64,000 nucleotides of DNA from Isoetes taiwanensis (Eukaryota; Streptophyta; Lycopodiopsida; Isoetales; Isoetaceae), in the NCBI GenBank assembly GCA_021234155.1, contig JAJEKV010000012.1, positions 2,627,724 to 2,691,723 on the forward strand, read 5' to 3'. The notes under the pieces are model-generated. The model was not told where the DNA came from and ran no database searches. It was given only the letters and a program-made list of their open reading frames with translations. Positions 11,526 through 23,380 of this stretch are shown piece by piece. The position numbers and the translations under genes are program-made. Position 1 is the first letter of the stretch, and each line of letters starts with the position of its first letter.

Positions 11526-12235
11526 CACAATTAGAAATAAGTTAAGCGTGAATAATTGATTGCTTGAATTAACTGCGCTGGCGTCACGGTCTTCCCCGAT
11601 TATGACATGTATATGGTATATATGGAGAATATTGCATTTCATGCAATAAATTCTCACGACATTTTATTCCATTCATTGCATTCAAAAAAAATTTCGAAAA
11701 TTTTATATAGGCTAAATTAAAAATAATTTTAAAGGCAAAATTATCAAGGCTAAAAAATGACTTGTTGAGTTGGGGAATTGTTTTAGGTCGTTATAGGAAA
11801 ATTTCCTATCTTTATTTGTGATTGATTTATAGTGTTCTTTTGAGACAATCTGGGACAAAATTTTGGAGAAAAAACACTTTGGAGACAAAATGCTTGGAGA
11901 AAAGCAGGTTTGATTTCATTCAAAATATTTTATGTCTGAAAAAGCTGTTTGAAGAAAAGCTGTTTGAAGAAAAAGTTTGTGAAGAAAACTATTTGATTTC
12001 ATTCAAAATTGATATGTACTGGATGCCAAGAATGGCTTTACAAAATGCCCAAGGCTTTACAAAATGCCGAAGGCTTTACAAAGATATGCAGGGATGCATC
12101 ATTGATCTTCCACGTCTGGAACAAAGAAAGAAAGAAAGGTGTTAGAAAAGAAAGAAAGGTGAAAAAAAAAAAAAAAAGCAGAACATGCAAACTGGCTCAT
12201 CTCTCACCATTCTAAAAGCTGGTGTTCTCGACCTT

Positions 12236-12410
12236 CCTCCTCATCCTCTTCCTCCCCTCCTCCTCCTCTTCCTCCTCCTCCTCTTCTTGGAGATTTCATT
12301 CTCTGTTTTGGGGTCAAGCCAACCACTGAAGGAGGCGGTTTCATCTTGGGAGGACATCTCCTCCTCTTCCTCCAACTCCTCCTCTTCCTCCTCTTCCTCC
12401 TCTTGAGAAT
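12236..12410 (+). repeat. CTC/CTT-rich low-complexity stretch
   Basis: Runs of CCTCCT, CCTCTT and TCCTCC between 12236 and 12290 and again at 12355-12410. Open frames through them code only serine- or leucine-runs on plus, or Glu/Gly runs on minus. They are not taken as genes. Confidence 0.8.
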
Positions 12411-12636
12411 GGAGAATCGGAGGAGCTCAATTCCTCCTCTTCAAAATCGGCATCATCCTGCTCGAATCGAATCGAGGAGAAATTGTGCAAGGAAATCGAT
12501 GGCGGGGAAGAGAGGGGTTCTTCAACCCGACGTCTCTTTGACGAGACCTCGGGTTCTTCATGAAGCTTGCAGGCAACGCTTCATGGCGGGCGAAAAAAAA
12601 AATTGGGACGAGAATGGTCTTGAGAGCGTGAACCGA

Positions 12637-12645
12637 TTTATATAG
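12637..12645 (-). promoter_or_regulatory. TATA box of a second, related minus-strand promoter
   Basis: The minus strand reads CCTATATAAATCGG. The flanking sequence GAGAGCGT...TTTATATAGG...TAAGCGTGAATAATT on plus is shared with the site at 11517-11525. A palindrome CCACGCCAGGCGT lies about 60 bp upstream of the TATA box. Downstream on minus is a GC-rich leader with an early ATG (MKRCLQAS) that soon stops. Confidence 0.4.
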
Positions 12646-12790
12646 GGTTAATTAGCTCTTAAGCGTGAATAATTAATTGCCTCAAATAACCACGCCAGGC
12701 GTCTGAAATTCCCTGACTATATTATCTAGGGTATATTATTATGGATAATAAATTCTCACGTCTATTAGTTATATGTCTTTTTCAGTAATC

Positions 12791-12828
12791 ATATATCCAA
12801 ATTTTAGATAATTAAAATTTGGATATAT
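12791..12828. repeat. Perfect 16-bp inverted repeat (hairpin)
   Basis: The arms 12791-12806 and 12813-12828 are exact reverse complements (ATATATCCAAATTTTA) around a six-base loop GATAAT. The stem is AT-rich. It may be a small foldback element or simply AT-rich intergenic DNA. Confidence 0.7.
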
Positions 12829-13019
12829 TTATATAAATGTCATTTCCTTGTTGTTGCCATGAAAATTCTTGTTTTAAATGATTTCGTTTCATTATTGTTA
12901 TTATTATATTAAACCTATTTCCAAGGAATTTCTTGCTTTTAAAAAATTTGATTTACCTCTACATATTCCATAAATGTATCGTACTTTTTTTTATCTTATG
13001 GTGTAATAATTTTTCTTAC

Positions 13020-15955
13020 TCATTGACTAAAAAGGGGTGCAATTTGCCTAGGTCAATGGTGCCCCTCCAACTCAAGATGGTGAAAAGAGCAATATCAATG
13101 AAAAACCAACTCCTAGCAAGAATGTTGAAGAAAAACAATTAGTCCTCTATAGTAGGGTGCAATGGAGGAACAAGAAGGTGAGAATCATGCACAAGTGCAA
13201 CAAAGGAAATAGTAGGCCAAGGAGTCATTGTGCTAGCGCATCCCGGTCAAAAGGCATTAATGATGAAAGGCTAGGGAAGACAATATTGGTATTGCAATTT
13301 CGATGTTGGAAGACAACCCCGGAAAGGTAATCCGGTTTGGGTGACAAGGAATGTTTTGGTTGTGTCAAGCAATTGGAGGTTCCCTTGCATCATGGCATGG
13401 CCTATAAGTAGTGTTCAATTTGTGGAGGATTATATTTTTCCAGCACCCGAGGTTGTTGGGGACAATGATTGTCTTGATATTGATCCATTGGCAGTTGGAA
13501 CTCTAAACCTAGGCAAAAAGGGGAGAAGTATCAGGTTGCCGGACATTATCCTAGCAAAAGAGCCAAGTTGATTAGTGACACCAAACGTGAGACAATGGTG
13601 AAGGTTAGGGGCTCAGTTGTTGTTGGAGTGATTGTATGCAATTCTTCACAATAGAACAATTGGTGGAAGCAAGAGCCACTTTTCAAAGAGTACACCGTTG
13701 ATGAGAGGAGGACCTACATGTACACAATCTTCGAAAGCATGCACTTCAAGATGAAAGAAACCCAAAGCGAAAAAAGATACCCTTTGCTAGGCAAATGGAT
13801 ATGTGCAAAAAGCATGTGAGTATCCATGCAATTCCAACTTCTTCATGGCATAATTGGCAAAAAAAAGGGAGAGGGAAAAGGGATTGCTTTACATGGAAAT
13901 AATGGTTTGTTGAGACCAACGACTAGGACCCCAGCTGCCGAGGGAGATATTTGAAAAATATATTGATTTCAATGCGAGTCTATACCACACAAAAAGCGAA
14001 GGGATGAAAAGGGAAGAGTTGTTGAGAAAAGGTTGCCATCACATTGTACTCAAAAGAGTATTTTGGAAGAAGTGAATCTCCCTACTGGAGAATTGGGAAT
14101 TCTTCCAATATCCCAACCTAGCTTTAGTAGGTTATGGAAGAAGCATTTCAATCATGTCACCATAGCAACTTCAAACAACTTTGCAAAGTGCAATTTATGT
14201 GCTAAGTTGAAGGAGACTCTTGATAAGGCTGTGCAACCTAGTCAAAGGGCTAGGATAAGGGAGCATATGAAGGACCATATGACCCGACCAACTATCATGT
14301 AGATCATGTTATTGGATGTGGAGGACTTTTATCTGCATTGGAACCCAATAACTATTTATGTATTATACATGACAAGATGGACCAGCAAAAGACTTGTCTT
14401 CCACAATTCAAGTACATACCAAAGTCATGTGGAAGATCATACCCTTTACAGATCTCAATGATCGGGCAATCTTGCATGGGCGAGAATCAAACCTACTATG
14501 GCCATTTTAGTTTGGAGTTGTGGAGTGATGGTCCAGATTTTCATATTGGGAGTATCATGAGGTGTTTGAGAAACTATGAAAATGGATACAATGGTCACCT
14601 CCAGGACCTTCTGACTAGCCGGGCACTACATAGAGCATTGTTAGATGGAAACCCTAACAATATTGAAAAGTTCAGCAAGGCAAGGTTTAGGAAGCATGGG
14701 TCTAATGAACATGTTGGAGCTTCAACTTCAACGTGCTAAACCTCAAGATCTACCCAAAAGGTTTCTCTTGCAACTTGATAATTGTCTTTGGCCAAAATAA
14801 GAAACGTGGATGTTTTTCTTTCCTATCCTACTTAACAGCTGTGGGGATATTTGAAAAGAGTTAATTTAGGGTTTCTTATGCCCTGGCATACCCATGAGGA
14901 TGTGGATGCATTATTTGGCAAATATAGTTGTATAATGAAAGCGACAAGCGGTGACCAACTTTCCTAGGCTAATGGAAATCTTGCATGAATGCACTACTCC
15001 AAACCCTATAGCTTCTCTCATAGAAGAAGTGCCCGATTGGAAGAGCTTTGTGGATGGTTATACATTGGATCTTGAAGGTCATTCCAGGCCTCTGCCAGTT
15101 CACTTTTTGGGAGAGATGGGATTCCAATCTTCCAATGGAAGATGAGACCTTCCAGAGGATGAGTGGAGAGGAGGGAGGAAATATGGTAGAGATGAGAATG
15201 GCAAGCCTATGATACCTCTAGGTCAACCAAAAGCTTTAAAACCCTACTGAAGAAGTGAAGCAATTGGGATTGACTAAGGAAGGAATCCAAGACTATATAA
15301 AAGCATTGGCAAACCAATCCAGATGACACCAACCGTGCCTTGGTGGCTTACTTGGAAGAAGGTGATTAACCCTTGTTGGGGAGATAGACACATCCTCATA
15401 TGAATTGAAAGAAGGGTGGTTGCCTAAAACTAGGTGGAAGACCTTAGCGTCTTGAGGATTTTGATGACACTGTAAGTAGCATTCGCAAGCAATATGCTCC
15501 TCCTCCTTCGACAAACACTATGTTGGTCCTAAGAACAATAGGCCAAAGTTTCTAGGCATGGATGCTTATGAACCTTCCATGCCGACTTGGAATGCCACCA
15601 ATTTGTGGTAGTAAAAACCCGGCAGATTTAGATACATATCGATGTGGTTGGGGTTCACTATCTCGATATTTGCAAAGAAGAAGGTAATATTAACTTCAAC
15701 CATAATGCGGGTGGAATGGTGGTGTGTCGGTGCATCGGTTGACCAACGTTATCGGATAAAGAAAGGTTTCAGTTGTTGGACAAAAGAAATGGAGGAGAAA
15801 TCCGAAAGTGATCCTGATCTTTGGCTAGACTATGAAAGTGTTTTGTACTCATGGACTCCAAACACTATTCCAGCTAGAAATGCGAGAATTACAATACCTC
15901 AGGATGTCAGGAAGAAGGCTATGATATCATTGGGGGTGCTTGAAGAAAGTTGAAT
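13020..15955 (+). pseudogene. Transposase-like gene with DUF7869-type motifs, broken
   Basis: The plus strand shows successive protein-like frames. At 14033-14302 there is SFSRLWKKHFNHVTI followed by KCNLCAKLKE. At 14338-14739 there is DKMDQQKTCLPQFKYIP and a conserved middle region. QLDNC is encoded at 14771-14785 and HTHEDVDALFG at 14887-14919. Then come a block with VPDWKSFVDGYTLDLEGHSR and a C-terminal block at 15642-15953. A zinc-binding CxxC, MDQxK, QLDNC and HTHEDVDAxFG in this order is the pattern I associate with the DUF7869 group of transposase-related proteins, which have an RNase H-like fold. In-frame stops (for example after the QLDNC block) and several frameshifts show it is inactive. 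The N-terminal limit at 13020 is approximate. Terminal repeats were not identified. Confidence 0.55.
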
Positions 15956-16104
15956 AACTATGTAAATTTTTGTTATCACGTTTTTATGATATGGTGCTAT
16001 ATTGTGAAATATTGACTATTTTGTAAATAACATGATATTACGTTTTCATAATTTTGAGGTGAAATGTGTGAATTTGAATATGCTACTAAAAACATGCAAT
16101 ATGA

Positions 16105-16155
16105 AATTTGTCCCAAAATTAAGACATAAACCCAATTTAATTGAATGATGGTTTG
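16105..16155. repeat. End-like sequence shared with the 42-44 kb element
   Basis: This stretch contains AAAATTAAGACATA and ends AATTGAATGATGGTTT. It matches the inverted ends of the insertion at 42073-44035. It lies 150 bp beyond the transposase-like pseudogene. A matching second end was not found nearby. Confidence 0.5.
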
Positions 16156-16784
16156 TTCCTTAAGGTTCCTCTCCATTGCACCTCATTTGGTTTCCCTGTT
16201 CCCAATAAACATTCACAACTCATATTCTTGCATTGTAAGTGGCCACAACAATGGGCCAATTTCACACAGCCTGGAAAGCTTGGAACAACTGTATGAGAAG
16301 GATCTGACCAAACATGAGGATCCATGTTCTGTTCCATTCCTGACATGGGCTTCGAACTTTTTTTTTCATTTGGGAGCTCGTAAACTATAGTACCATTATA
16401 AAACTCTGGCAAATGGTTCACCCTTATAGATCTTCCGACTTGCTACCACTTGTGATCAAGTAATCGAACATTGACCTCTCAGATCTTAAACATATTTACA
16501 TTTCATGTCATATTTACATTTAAGTGGTTGTACCCTTAAACATATTATCTCATGTCATATTTACATTTCCAAAACGTCAAAGCCTTTTCTGAAACATCGA
16601 AGGAGGATTTTCTGAAGCCGGATTTACATTTTTGAAGCATCCAAGGAGGATTTTCTGATACCAAGCCAAGCCAGACCAGAAGGGGTAGCTTAGAACCGGG
16701 CTTCCAGGGTTTAAATCATGCTCCAATATCCAGCTCCGGGTTCAAGCACTGTAAGTATTTTCCAGCTGTTTTTTATTCGAAGTT

Positions 16785-17470
16785 AATAGGGGACGGCGCC
16801 GTTGCCCTTAGAAACTCTCAAGAACTCTCAGGAACAACAAACTAGACTTCTCAGGAAGACACCTATCAGGAAGACACCAAGGGGACGGCACCGTTGCCAT
16901 GTTTTTTATCAGATTCTTCCACATTCTTTATCACATTCTTTATCAGATTCATTCACTGGATTCTTTATCAGATAGATTCTTTATCAGATATTTTTATCAC
17001 ATTCTTCCAGCCGATGCCATTCTTCTAGAACATTTTGCCAGCCAATGCAAGGGGACGGCACCATTGCCATTTTTTTTATCAGATTTTTCTTTAGAACATT
17101 CTTCCAGCCCGATGCCATTCTTCTAGAACATTTTGCCAGCCAATGCAAAGGGACGGCACCGTTGCTTAATAATCTAGCTATTTTTAAATCCGATGGAAAT
17201 GACATGGGTAGAATGACAGCACATTTGATGACTCGCATATTGGATGGAAATGACAGCACATTTGATTCAAGATCTGCACATTTCGGTACTGCCATCCAAT
17301 ACAAGGGGACGGGCACTGCTCCATATTGAATGTTCATATTCGAGAACATATTGAATATTCATTTTTGGATATTGAATGTTCATATTGAATCTGTAACATA
17401 TTGAATCTTGACAAAACAAGGCAATCGTTGCCTTATTTTTATGTCTTTCATTCTTAGGGGACGACACTTC
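16785..17470 (+). repeat. Degenerate tandem repeat with GGGGACGGCACCGTTGCC core
   Basis: The core recurs near 16789, 16879, 17049, 17147, 17303 and 17456 with decreasing similarity. A longer unit with GATGCCATTCTTCTAGAAC and TTTTGCCAGCCAATGCAA is present twice (about 17014-17050 and 17111-17148). Towards the right, ATATTGAATGTTCATATT is repeated. No gene is supported in this stretch. Confidence 0.7.
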
Positions 17471-19934
17471 AAGAACACATTGTCTTGTTTTGCTGTGGTC
17501 GAGATTGTCCTATTCTTTTCCAGAACATTTGATATTAAAAGAACTTTTGTCATCTTACGTTTCTAAAACACGTAATGTTAAACGAAAATTTTGTCCCTTG
17601 TCACTAATCAAATGAATTGTGTTTTTGTTGCGGTGTGGCCTCTGTTATGGTAGAAACAAGGAAATCAACCATTTGCAGCCTACTAGACTCGTCACTCCTA
17701 AAAGAAAGCCAAGAGGTCGTCAGACACATCGAAGTTTGGCCATGTCGTTTGAATCTACTGCAGATGCACTAGAGACAATAGATAACTAGACAACTAGTTT
17801 CGTTGACACAATGACAGTTCTTGATAAGGAAGGGTCCACCTACAAAATTGTAAAAATTCCCATTATCATACTACACTGAGAAGGATGGTCTGGTCAACGG
17901 CTTTTTAATCACAGGAAACCAATTTTACTCAAAACGCCAGAAACCTTGGCTTATCGCAAGAACATGAGTAGCTTAGCTATGTCTGGAAGAGCTGGATATT
18001 AATCTTTCAACTTCAAACAACATATTTTTGGCTCTTCCTAATTTGGGAGAAGATATAACAAAACTGCCAACTAATATTCAAAAGCAATTCTTACTTTTCT
18101 CGACAAGCTCGTTAAAAGATTCTACAAACATATAAAACAATGTTGAGACGCGCTTCATGAACATATCATGTCCACTTAGATATTCGCCATCCTTCTGATA
18201 ACAAAAGACCGTAAAGATAGCATACATCATGAATTTGCAATAGTAGATAAAAAACTTGAAGCCAAAATCTAGGCTTAATCTACAGATTGGGGTAGATTAT
18301 CTTGAACTTTTTCTCGTGTGTTAGAATGTCTTTTTCTCCTGTGTTAGAGCAACAAGTTTACCTGCCGTAGCACACATGCATGGTCGTCTACTCCCGTTTT
18401 TGTTAATGTATGCTCAGAACTACTTCTCATTCATACGCATGTTGGCAATTCAAAAGTCATTAAAGATGATTATTACACAAACTTCTCCTTCGTGTAAATT
18501 AGAGAGTTATACCTCCAAACGGGTCCCCGCAGACTCGGTGATAGGCTTTCCCGCTGAGGGGACAATTCATATCCAAAATTCCACACGAAGTCATCATTAC
18601 AATGTCCTCTTGCTCTTGACCGGGCATTGGATCGCCTTGCATGACGTACGATACGCCAACAAGAACCCTTTGGGATGAACGCAGCGACAAATTCTTAAAA
18701 TACAACCAGCAATACACATGAAACCGTAACTTTAATCTGAACTTTGCACTGACTGCAAATGCTCTCCACAGATCACCACAATAATCTTATACATGCTGTC
18801 GCATTTGTTATTTTCCTACTTTTTCGAAGTTGTTCTGGTTGCTGAATATATGCATACAATTGCATTTTGAGAATCATGATACAACTTTGTTTCTAGAATC
18901 GCGCCTAACAGAAGAGCTAATAATGCTACTAAAATGGGTAGATTCTCAATATTATACTTGTTCTCCACATTGTGGCAATCACAGTGTGATGGATTAAATG
19001 ATGGGGGCTCCAGCCTCGATAAGGGATTTGGCAATTGTTATGTACAACCTCAACCACCCACTAACAACCATGTCCTCTTCTTTTCTACCTTATGAGATGC
19101 CCCCATGAGCTTTGGATTTGTTTATAAAGAAGCAATTAGAAAAGCAAGCAAGACAGTAATTCTTAACAGCGTGGAACTGATATAGAAGAATTGAGAGAAG
19201 GCATGCTAAACCTGTTATACAGCACTTCTGGTGTAGGATTCTTGGGTATACCTACCTAAAAGAACAGAGGTGTAACACATAACCATGGGACGGCCTAAAT
19301 CCCCTATGATTTTTTCCATCACTGACCAAAAAGTAAAAGCTGAACTTATTCAAGCTGCAAATAGTATCCTTGCAGAATTATCCAATGAAATAACCATCTC
19401 CAGCTTTCTGAAAGCATGGTCCACAAATATTATCGACGCAACCCCCTTTAAAGAGAAATTGGATGAATCCAAGCACGTACCTTCTTATCATCATGGGGCA
19501 AAATTATCTGACATAAAATATCTCTGTGTAGTCTCTACAATTATTGCAGTGACATAAATTATTATGCTATTTCTAATATTGTAATCGATCTATCTACTTT
19601 CTAGGTGTAATTCTCCAATTCTTCTTGTTTATATTATTAAATGTTGTTATCTAGATACCAACGTTGTTCTATGATTAGGTTGTTTAAGTCTACGGTGCAA
19701 GGTGTTGTCCCTTTTGCAGGCAAACATTGTATCCTGTTGATTCTTGGAATATTAAGAATATTCCATAAAAACTCAAAAAACATGTTTCAAAAAAACCTAA
19801 AAAAAAATTCCCCCAAAATGCATAATTAGAGTAATCTGATAGCTCAGGATAGCTTAAAATTTGAATTTAAGCTAGGAAAACATGTTCTAACACTAAGAAA
19901 CTGCTTACAAAACCTAAAATAGAGCAAAAACGTA
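17471..19934. other. Long stretch without a recognised gene
   Basis: Short coding-like patches occur, such as plus-strand CCTAAAAGAAAGCCAAGAGG (17697-17716) and a 90-codon plus frame at 19285-19557 beginning MGRPKSPMIFSITDQKVKAE. Neither has a recognised domain or a supported gene structure. They may be remnants of a lost gene or element. Confidence 0.35.
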
Positions 19935-20008
19935 GTAACCCCTCACAGAGTGCGCCTAGGACCTTTTCAAAAATTTTGAATAGGCCTCTCACGACTTGTG
20001 TCAGTGGT
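19935..20008 (+). repeat. 73-bp dispersed repeat, copy 2
   Basis: A near copy of 1963-2035, in the same orientation, placed 220 bp before the ATG at 20226. See the first copy for the inference that both belong to a retroelement leader or LTR. Confidence 0.6.
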
Positions 20009-20112
20009 AGCAGTACTTTTTGTCTAAAAAAACCTAATGTCTTAATCTAGCAAACACTAATGTTTTAAATAATGACATAACATGAAGGTCGAACCCTAAA
20101 ATTCCCAAATCC

Positions 20113-20120
20113 TATAAATA
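20113..20120 (+). promoter_or_regulatory. TATA box before the H3-tail-like ORF
   Basis: TATAAATA in the context CCTATAAATAGACCC stands 106 bp upstream of the ATG at 20226. A pyrimidine-rich leader (CTCCGTACTCCTCCAGC) follows, as expected downstream of a plant TATA box or in an LTR R-U5 region. Confidence 0.45.
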
Positions 20121-20225
20121 GACCCTTAGGGTTCTTCATTCTCCGTACTCCTCCAGCTTGCTGCTCTCTGACCAAGAAGGCGATTTCTAGGCGGCGCTCG
20201 GAAGGCGATTGAGATATTTCAAAAC

Positions 20226-21043
20226 ATGGCCCGCATCAAATAGACTGCCCGGGTGGTTATGGCGGATGGATCTACCAGCGTCCACGTGCTCTCCGCCAAA
20301 CAGAAGGCGAGAGAGGCTCGAGAGCGAGCCAAGAACGAAGAAACTTTAAACCCAAACCCGGACCAGTCAACCCAAACCCGGACCAGTCAAACCCAAACCC
20401 TGATATCCAAGAGGACAACAAACAGGATAAGAATTAACTAGAGCACCAACAGGACCCTGATCAGTAAGAGAACCCGGAGAATCAGGAGCATGGAGACGAG
20501 GAGGACGAGAATGAGGAGGACTGCACAACAACGGAAGAGCTGGCCCATTGCCAAAAGAAAGTCGGCAAGAAGAAGAGGGCAGCCAAAAGAAGGAGACTTA
20601 CAGAGAAGGTGGAACTCCTGAAGCAGAGAGAGATCAAGGGGAAAGATCCAGAGCTCCCGAAGAAACCCCGGAGGAAAACCAAGAGCACATCAAGCAAAGG
20701 GGTCAAAATAACAGAGCGGGAGCCCGATAGGCCGTCATCATCTTCATCTAAAATAGAGTCGGACGATGACGCTTGGAGGATTCCCCACCCGACGGAAGGA
20801 TCGGGACCTTCCAATCCCGAGAACCAAGAAGTCGCAGCACCACCTCCTTACCCGACATGGCCGAAGGCAACTACATATCCCAAGAAGGTCAAGCCGGCAC
20901 GGGAGTCATATGTACTCAAGCATGAGGGGGAGTACAAGGAGAAGCTGAGGGAGTACAAGGAGTACATGAAGATGTATGAGACATACTCCAATCTTTTCCT
21001 TATCAGACACTACTATTTGTACGCCTTTCTTGTTTTCCACTAG
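20226..21043 (+). pseudogene. Gag-like charged ORF starting with a histone H3-tail-like sequence, broken
   Basis: From the ATG at 20226 the frame reads MARIK-stop-TAR, then VVMADGSTSVHVLSAKQKAR, and stops at 20441. Two overlapping plus frames continue to 21043 with a highly charged protein (KKPRRKTKSTSS, then PYPTWPKATTYPKKVKPA and a Glu/Lys/Tyr-rich end). The first nine codons match the histone H3 N-terminus (MARTKQTAR) except for Ile at codon 4 and an amber stop at codon 6. Both are single transitions. The remainder is not histone. Highly charged ORFs behind a TATA box and shared leader suggest a retroelement gag, but no zinc knuckle or pol follows. It is interrupted by the amber codon and frameshifts. 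Confidence 0.45.
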
Positions 21044-23127
21044 ATGCCATACCTCTTTCTTTTAGTCCCTAGACATTTATTTTGTCATTTCCAAAAAACC
21101 TTTTGCAATTACGAAGGCTGGATGCTACACTTACTTTTTCCAATACGCCAATTTAAATTTTCATTTGACAATTTCTCCTCTATCTTACTTGCTCTTTTTC
21201 TCATTGTGTCTTCAAATGCCATTTCTACCTCCTGTCTTCGTCATTGGTCATTGGATCAAAAGAAAGCCTAAACAAAAAATGGATGGAATGAAACAAACGA
21301 GATCTCCTCCTCGGAAAGGGGGAATCACTCTCCTCCCTCGAGGTTCTCATGAATTTTGAATTTTTCTCTTTCTATAATACTAGAAAATAGTGCTAATTTT
21401 GGACGAGCAAATGGACATTACAATTCAGACACCGTAAGATGTGAGAACCCACAAATTAATCGAACACAAAATGTATAAGATGGACTAAAAGCAAAGCTGC
21501 AAGCTTGACAACCATTAATAAAATCAATGACAGTCAACTAACTAGGATGCAACTTAACTATGCTTCTGCTAACAAAACTATCACTAAGTTATTGCAAATT
21601 CTAATCTTCTGTTTGTATCCATCAAGTACAACAGTCCAAATCTAAGTGCAGATTTGTTAGATCCTGCTTCAAAGCTTGAATGTTGTCAGCTTGTCTTTTC
21701 CTTTCTAAAATTTTAAGCAGGGATAATCGAAGCTTAGATTCATCCTCACAGCATGGAAAGAGCAAAGTCCTCGTCTAGAAAAATCCTCAACAAGACTTTC
21801 AATTTGACCTTTAGCGTCTCTCGTTCTTCAACACAGATGTTGCAGCCCATCAAATCCTGCCAGCAAGCCCTCAATTCTAATCTTTTGATTTTTTTTATCT
21901 TTTATACACTATTGGATTGATCTAATGGAATCTTCAAAAGCCAATCAGTTTCTAGAGAAGATATATCAACATGGGAGCAATCTCCTCCATAAGTCTGTTT
22001 TATGCCTCTTGTTTCTATTTGAAATCTTAATCCTCTCATCAATAAAGCTACCCCAATCCAGAACTCTTCATTGCTAGAACTCTTCTGTTGTGCTGTCAAG
22101 GAAAGGCATGTGCAAAAATAGTTCGAGCTTTATTTTTCTTCAAAACAAACTGAAAAATCTTTCTAATCAATTCCTTCAGACGCTGCTCATATTCTAGTTT
22201 GATCATAAAGACTTTGATTTTGTTATATCTCTAAACTTCTTGAGTCCAAATTGTAAAAAAATCAGCCTTGTGCCCCCATCATACAAGCTACGGTATTCCA
22301 TAAACTGCTCCACCTCTATTTGCAAAAATAAGGTCAAAGAGTAGCTGGGCACTACAACTTAGAAATGGCAAAACAAAAAAAACCCCTTCCCTTGCTTGGG
22401 TCTTGCTCTATTTAGCAGGTCCTCTCCTTCAAAAGAATGATATCTGTAGCCATTGGGAACTGGATTGGAGACATGGCAATGATGTAAAGGGCAAGGCAAA
22501 GCATCGCTTTGACCTAGTCCGACCACACAACAAAGAGCATACAGAAAGAGTGCACTATTTGAGTCGAAGAAAGAAAATAAAAGTTAGGGTTAGGGAAGGA
22601 AAATTGGGGTTGATGGGGTGCTTGGCATGCATGTTTTTGCCTTCCAATATTGTGCTTAGACCCTATAAGATGTTCTTAAACTGGTTTTGGATGCCCACTG
22701 ACATCCATGGGAATTGTGCCCATTTTTATGTTGTTGTGACTTAACCTTCATGTAGAATATTTACATGTCTTGTTCTCGACTCATTTATTGTCCAAAACCT
22801 ATTTAACAACTTCCCTATAGCTCCAAAATCTCTAAAGAACAAATTTTAATTGGCAATTGTGTTTTGGTACCACATGAAAAAACTTACCTTTGATTTTGAA
22901 GTATTTTTAAGTGGCTATGCGAAAGCAGTTTAAGAATTTCTCGTTTTTATTGATTATGTATGGCGGCATGGAAACTGTGGAGCAGATGAGCGCAGTTCCA
23001 GGCTGCCACAACATGGTAATCAGGGATTTACTTGTAGGTGACTCGTTCACCAGAATTGCAGTGCGTTTTTTCATTCTGCAGGCAGAATGCTATTCCGAGT
23101 TTCCATGTTTGTGGTGGCCGCCACTAT
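21044..23127. other. Intergenic, nothing recognised
   Basis: AT-rich sequence with scattered short frames. None shows a domain or codon bias I can defend. A short plus frame at 22911-23129 has no visible function. Confidence 0.4.
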
Positions 23128-23193
23128 AAATTCCTTGTTGCTTGTTATTTTTATTGATTAGAAATTCCTTGTTGCTAGTTATTTTTATTGATT
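23128..23193 (+). repeat. Tandem duplication of a 34-bp unit upstream of the bZIP gene
   Basis: AAATTCCTTGTTGC(T/A)(T/A)GTT followed by ATTTTTATTGATT occurs at 23128-23159 and again at 23162-23193. It lies just above the putative core promoter of the bZIP gene. Confidence 0.75.
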
Positions 23194-23211
23194 TTAGGCG
23201 CCTTTATTTGA

Positions 23212-23217
23212 TATAAG
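23212..23217 (+). promoter_or_regulatory. Possible TATA box of the bZIP gene
   Basis: TATAAG at 23212-23217 is 164 bp before the ATG at 23381. This would leave a 5' leader of roughly 130 bp. A W-box-like TTGACC and CCACG cores (the half-site of ER-stress elements) lie between 23255 and 23310, but no CCAAT-N9-CCACG arrangement is visible. Confidence 0.3.
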
Positions 23218-23380
23218 TAGTTCTTTTCCTTTTTCACCTTAGTAACTTTGGGTGGTTGACCACGACTTGACGGCCATCGGCCACCTGGCTGCCGTGGCAA
23301 CCACGGCTTCCTAAAAGGAAGGCATATTGCGACTTCTACACGTTTTTGAGGAGGCCGCGCTTCTTCTCCCCGTCGCAGCT

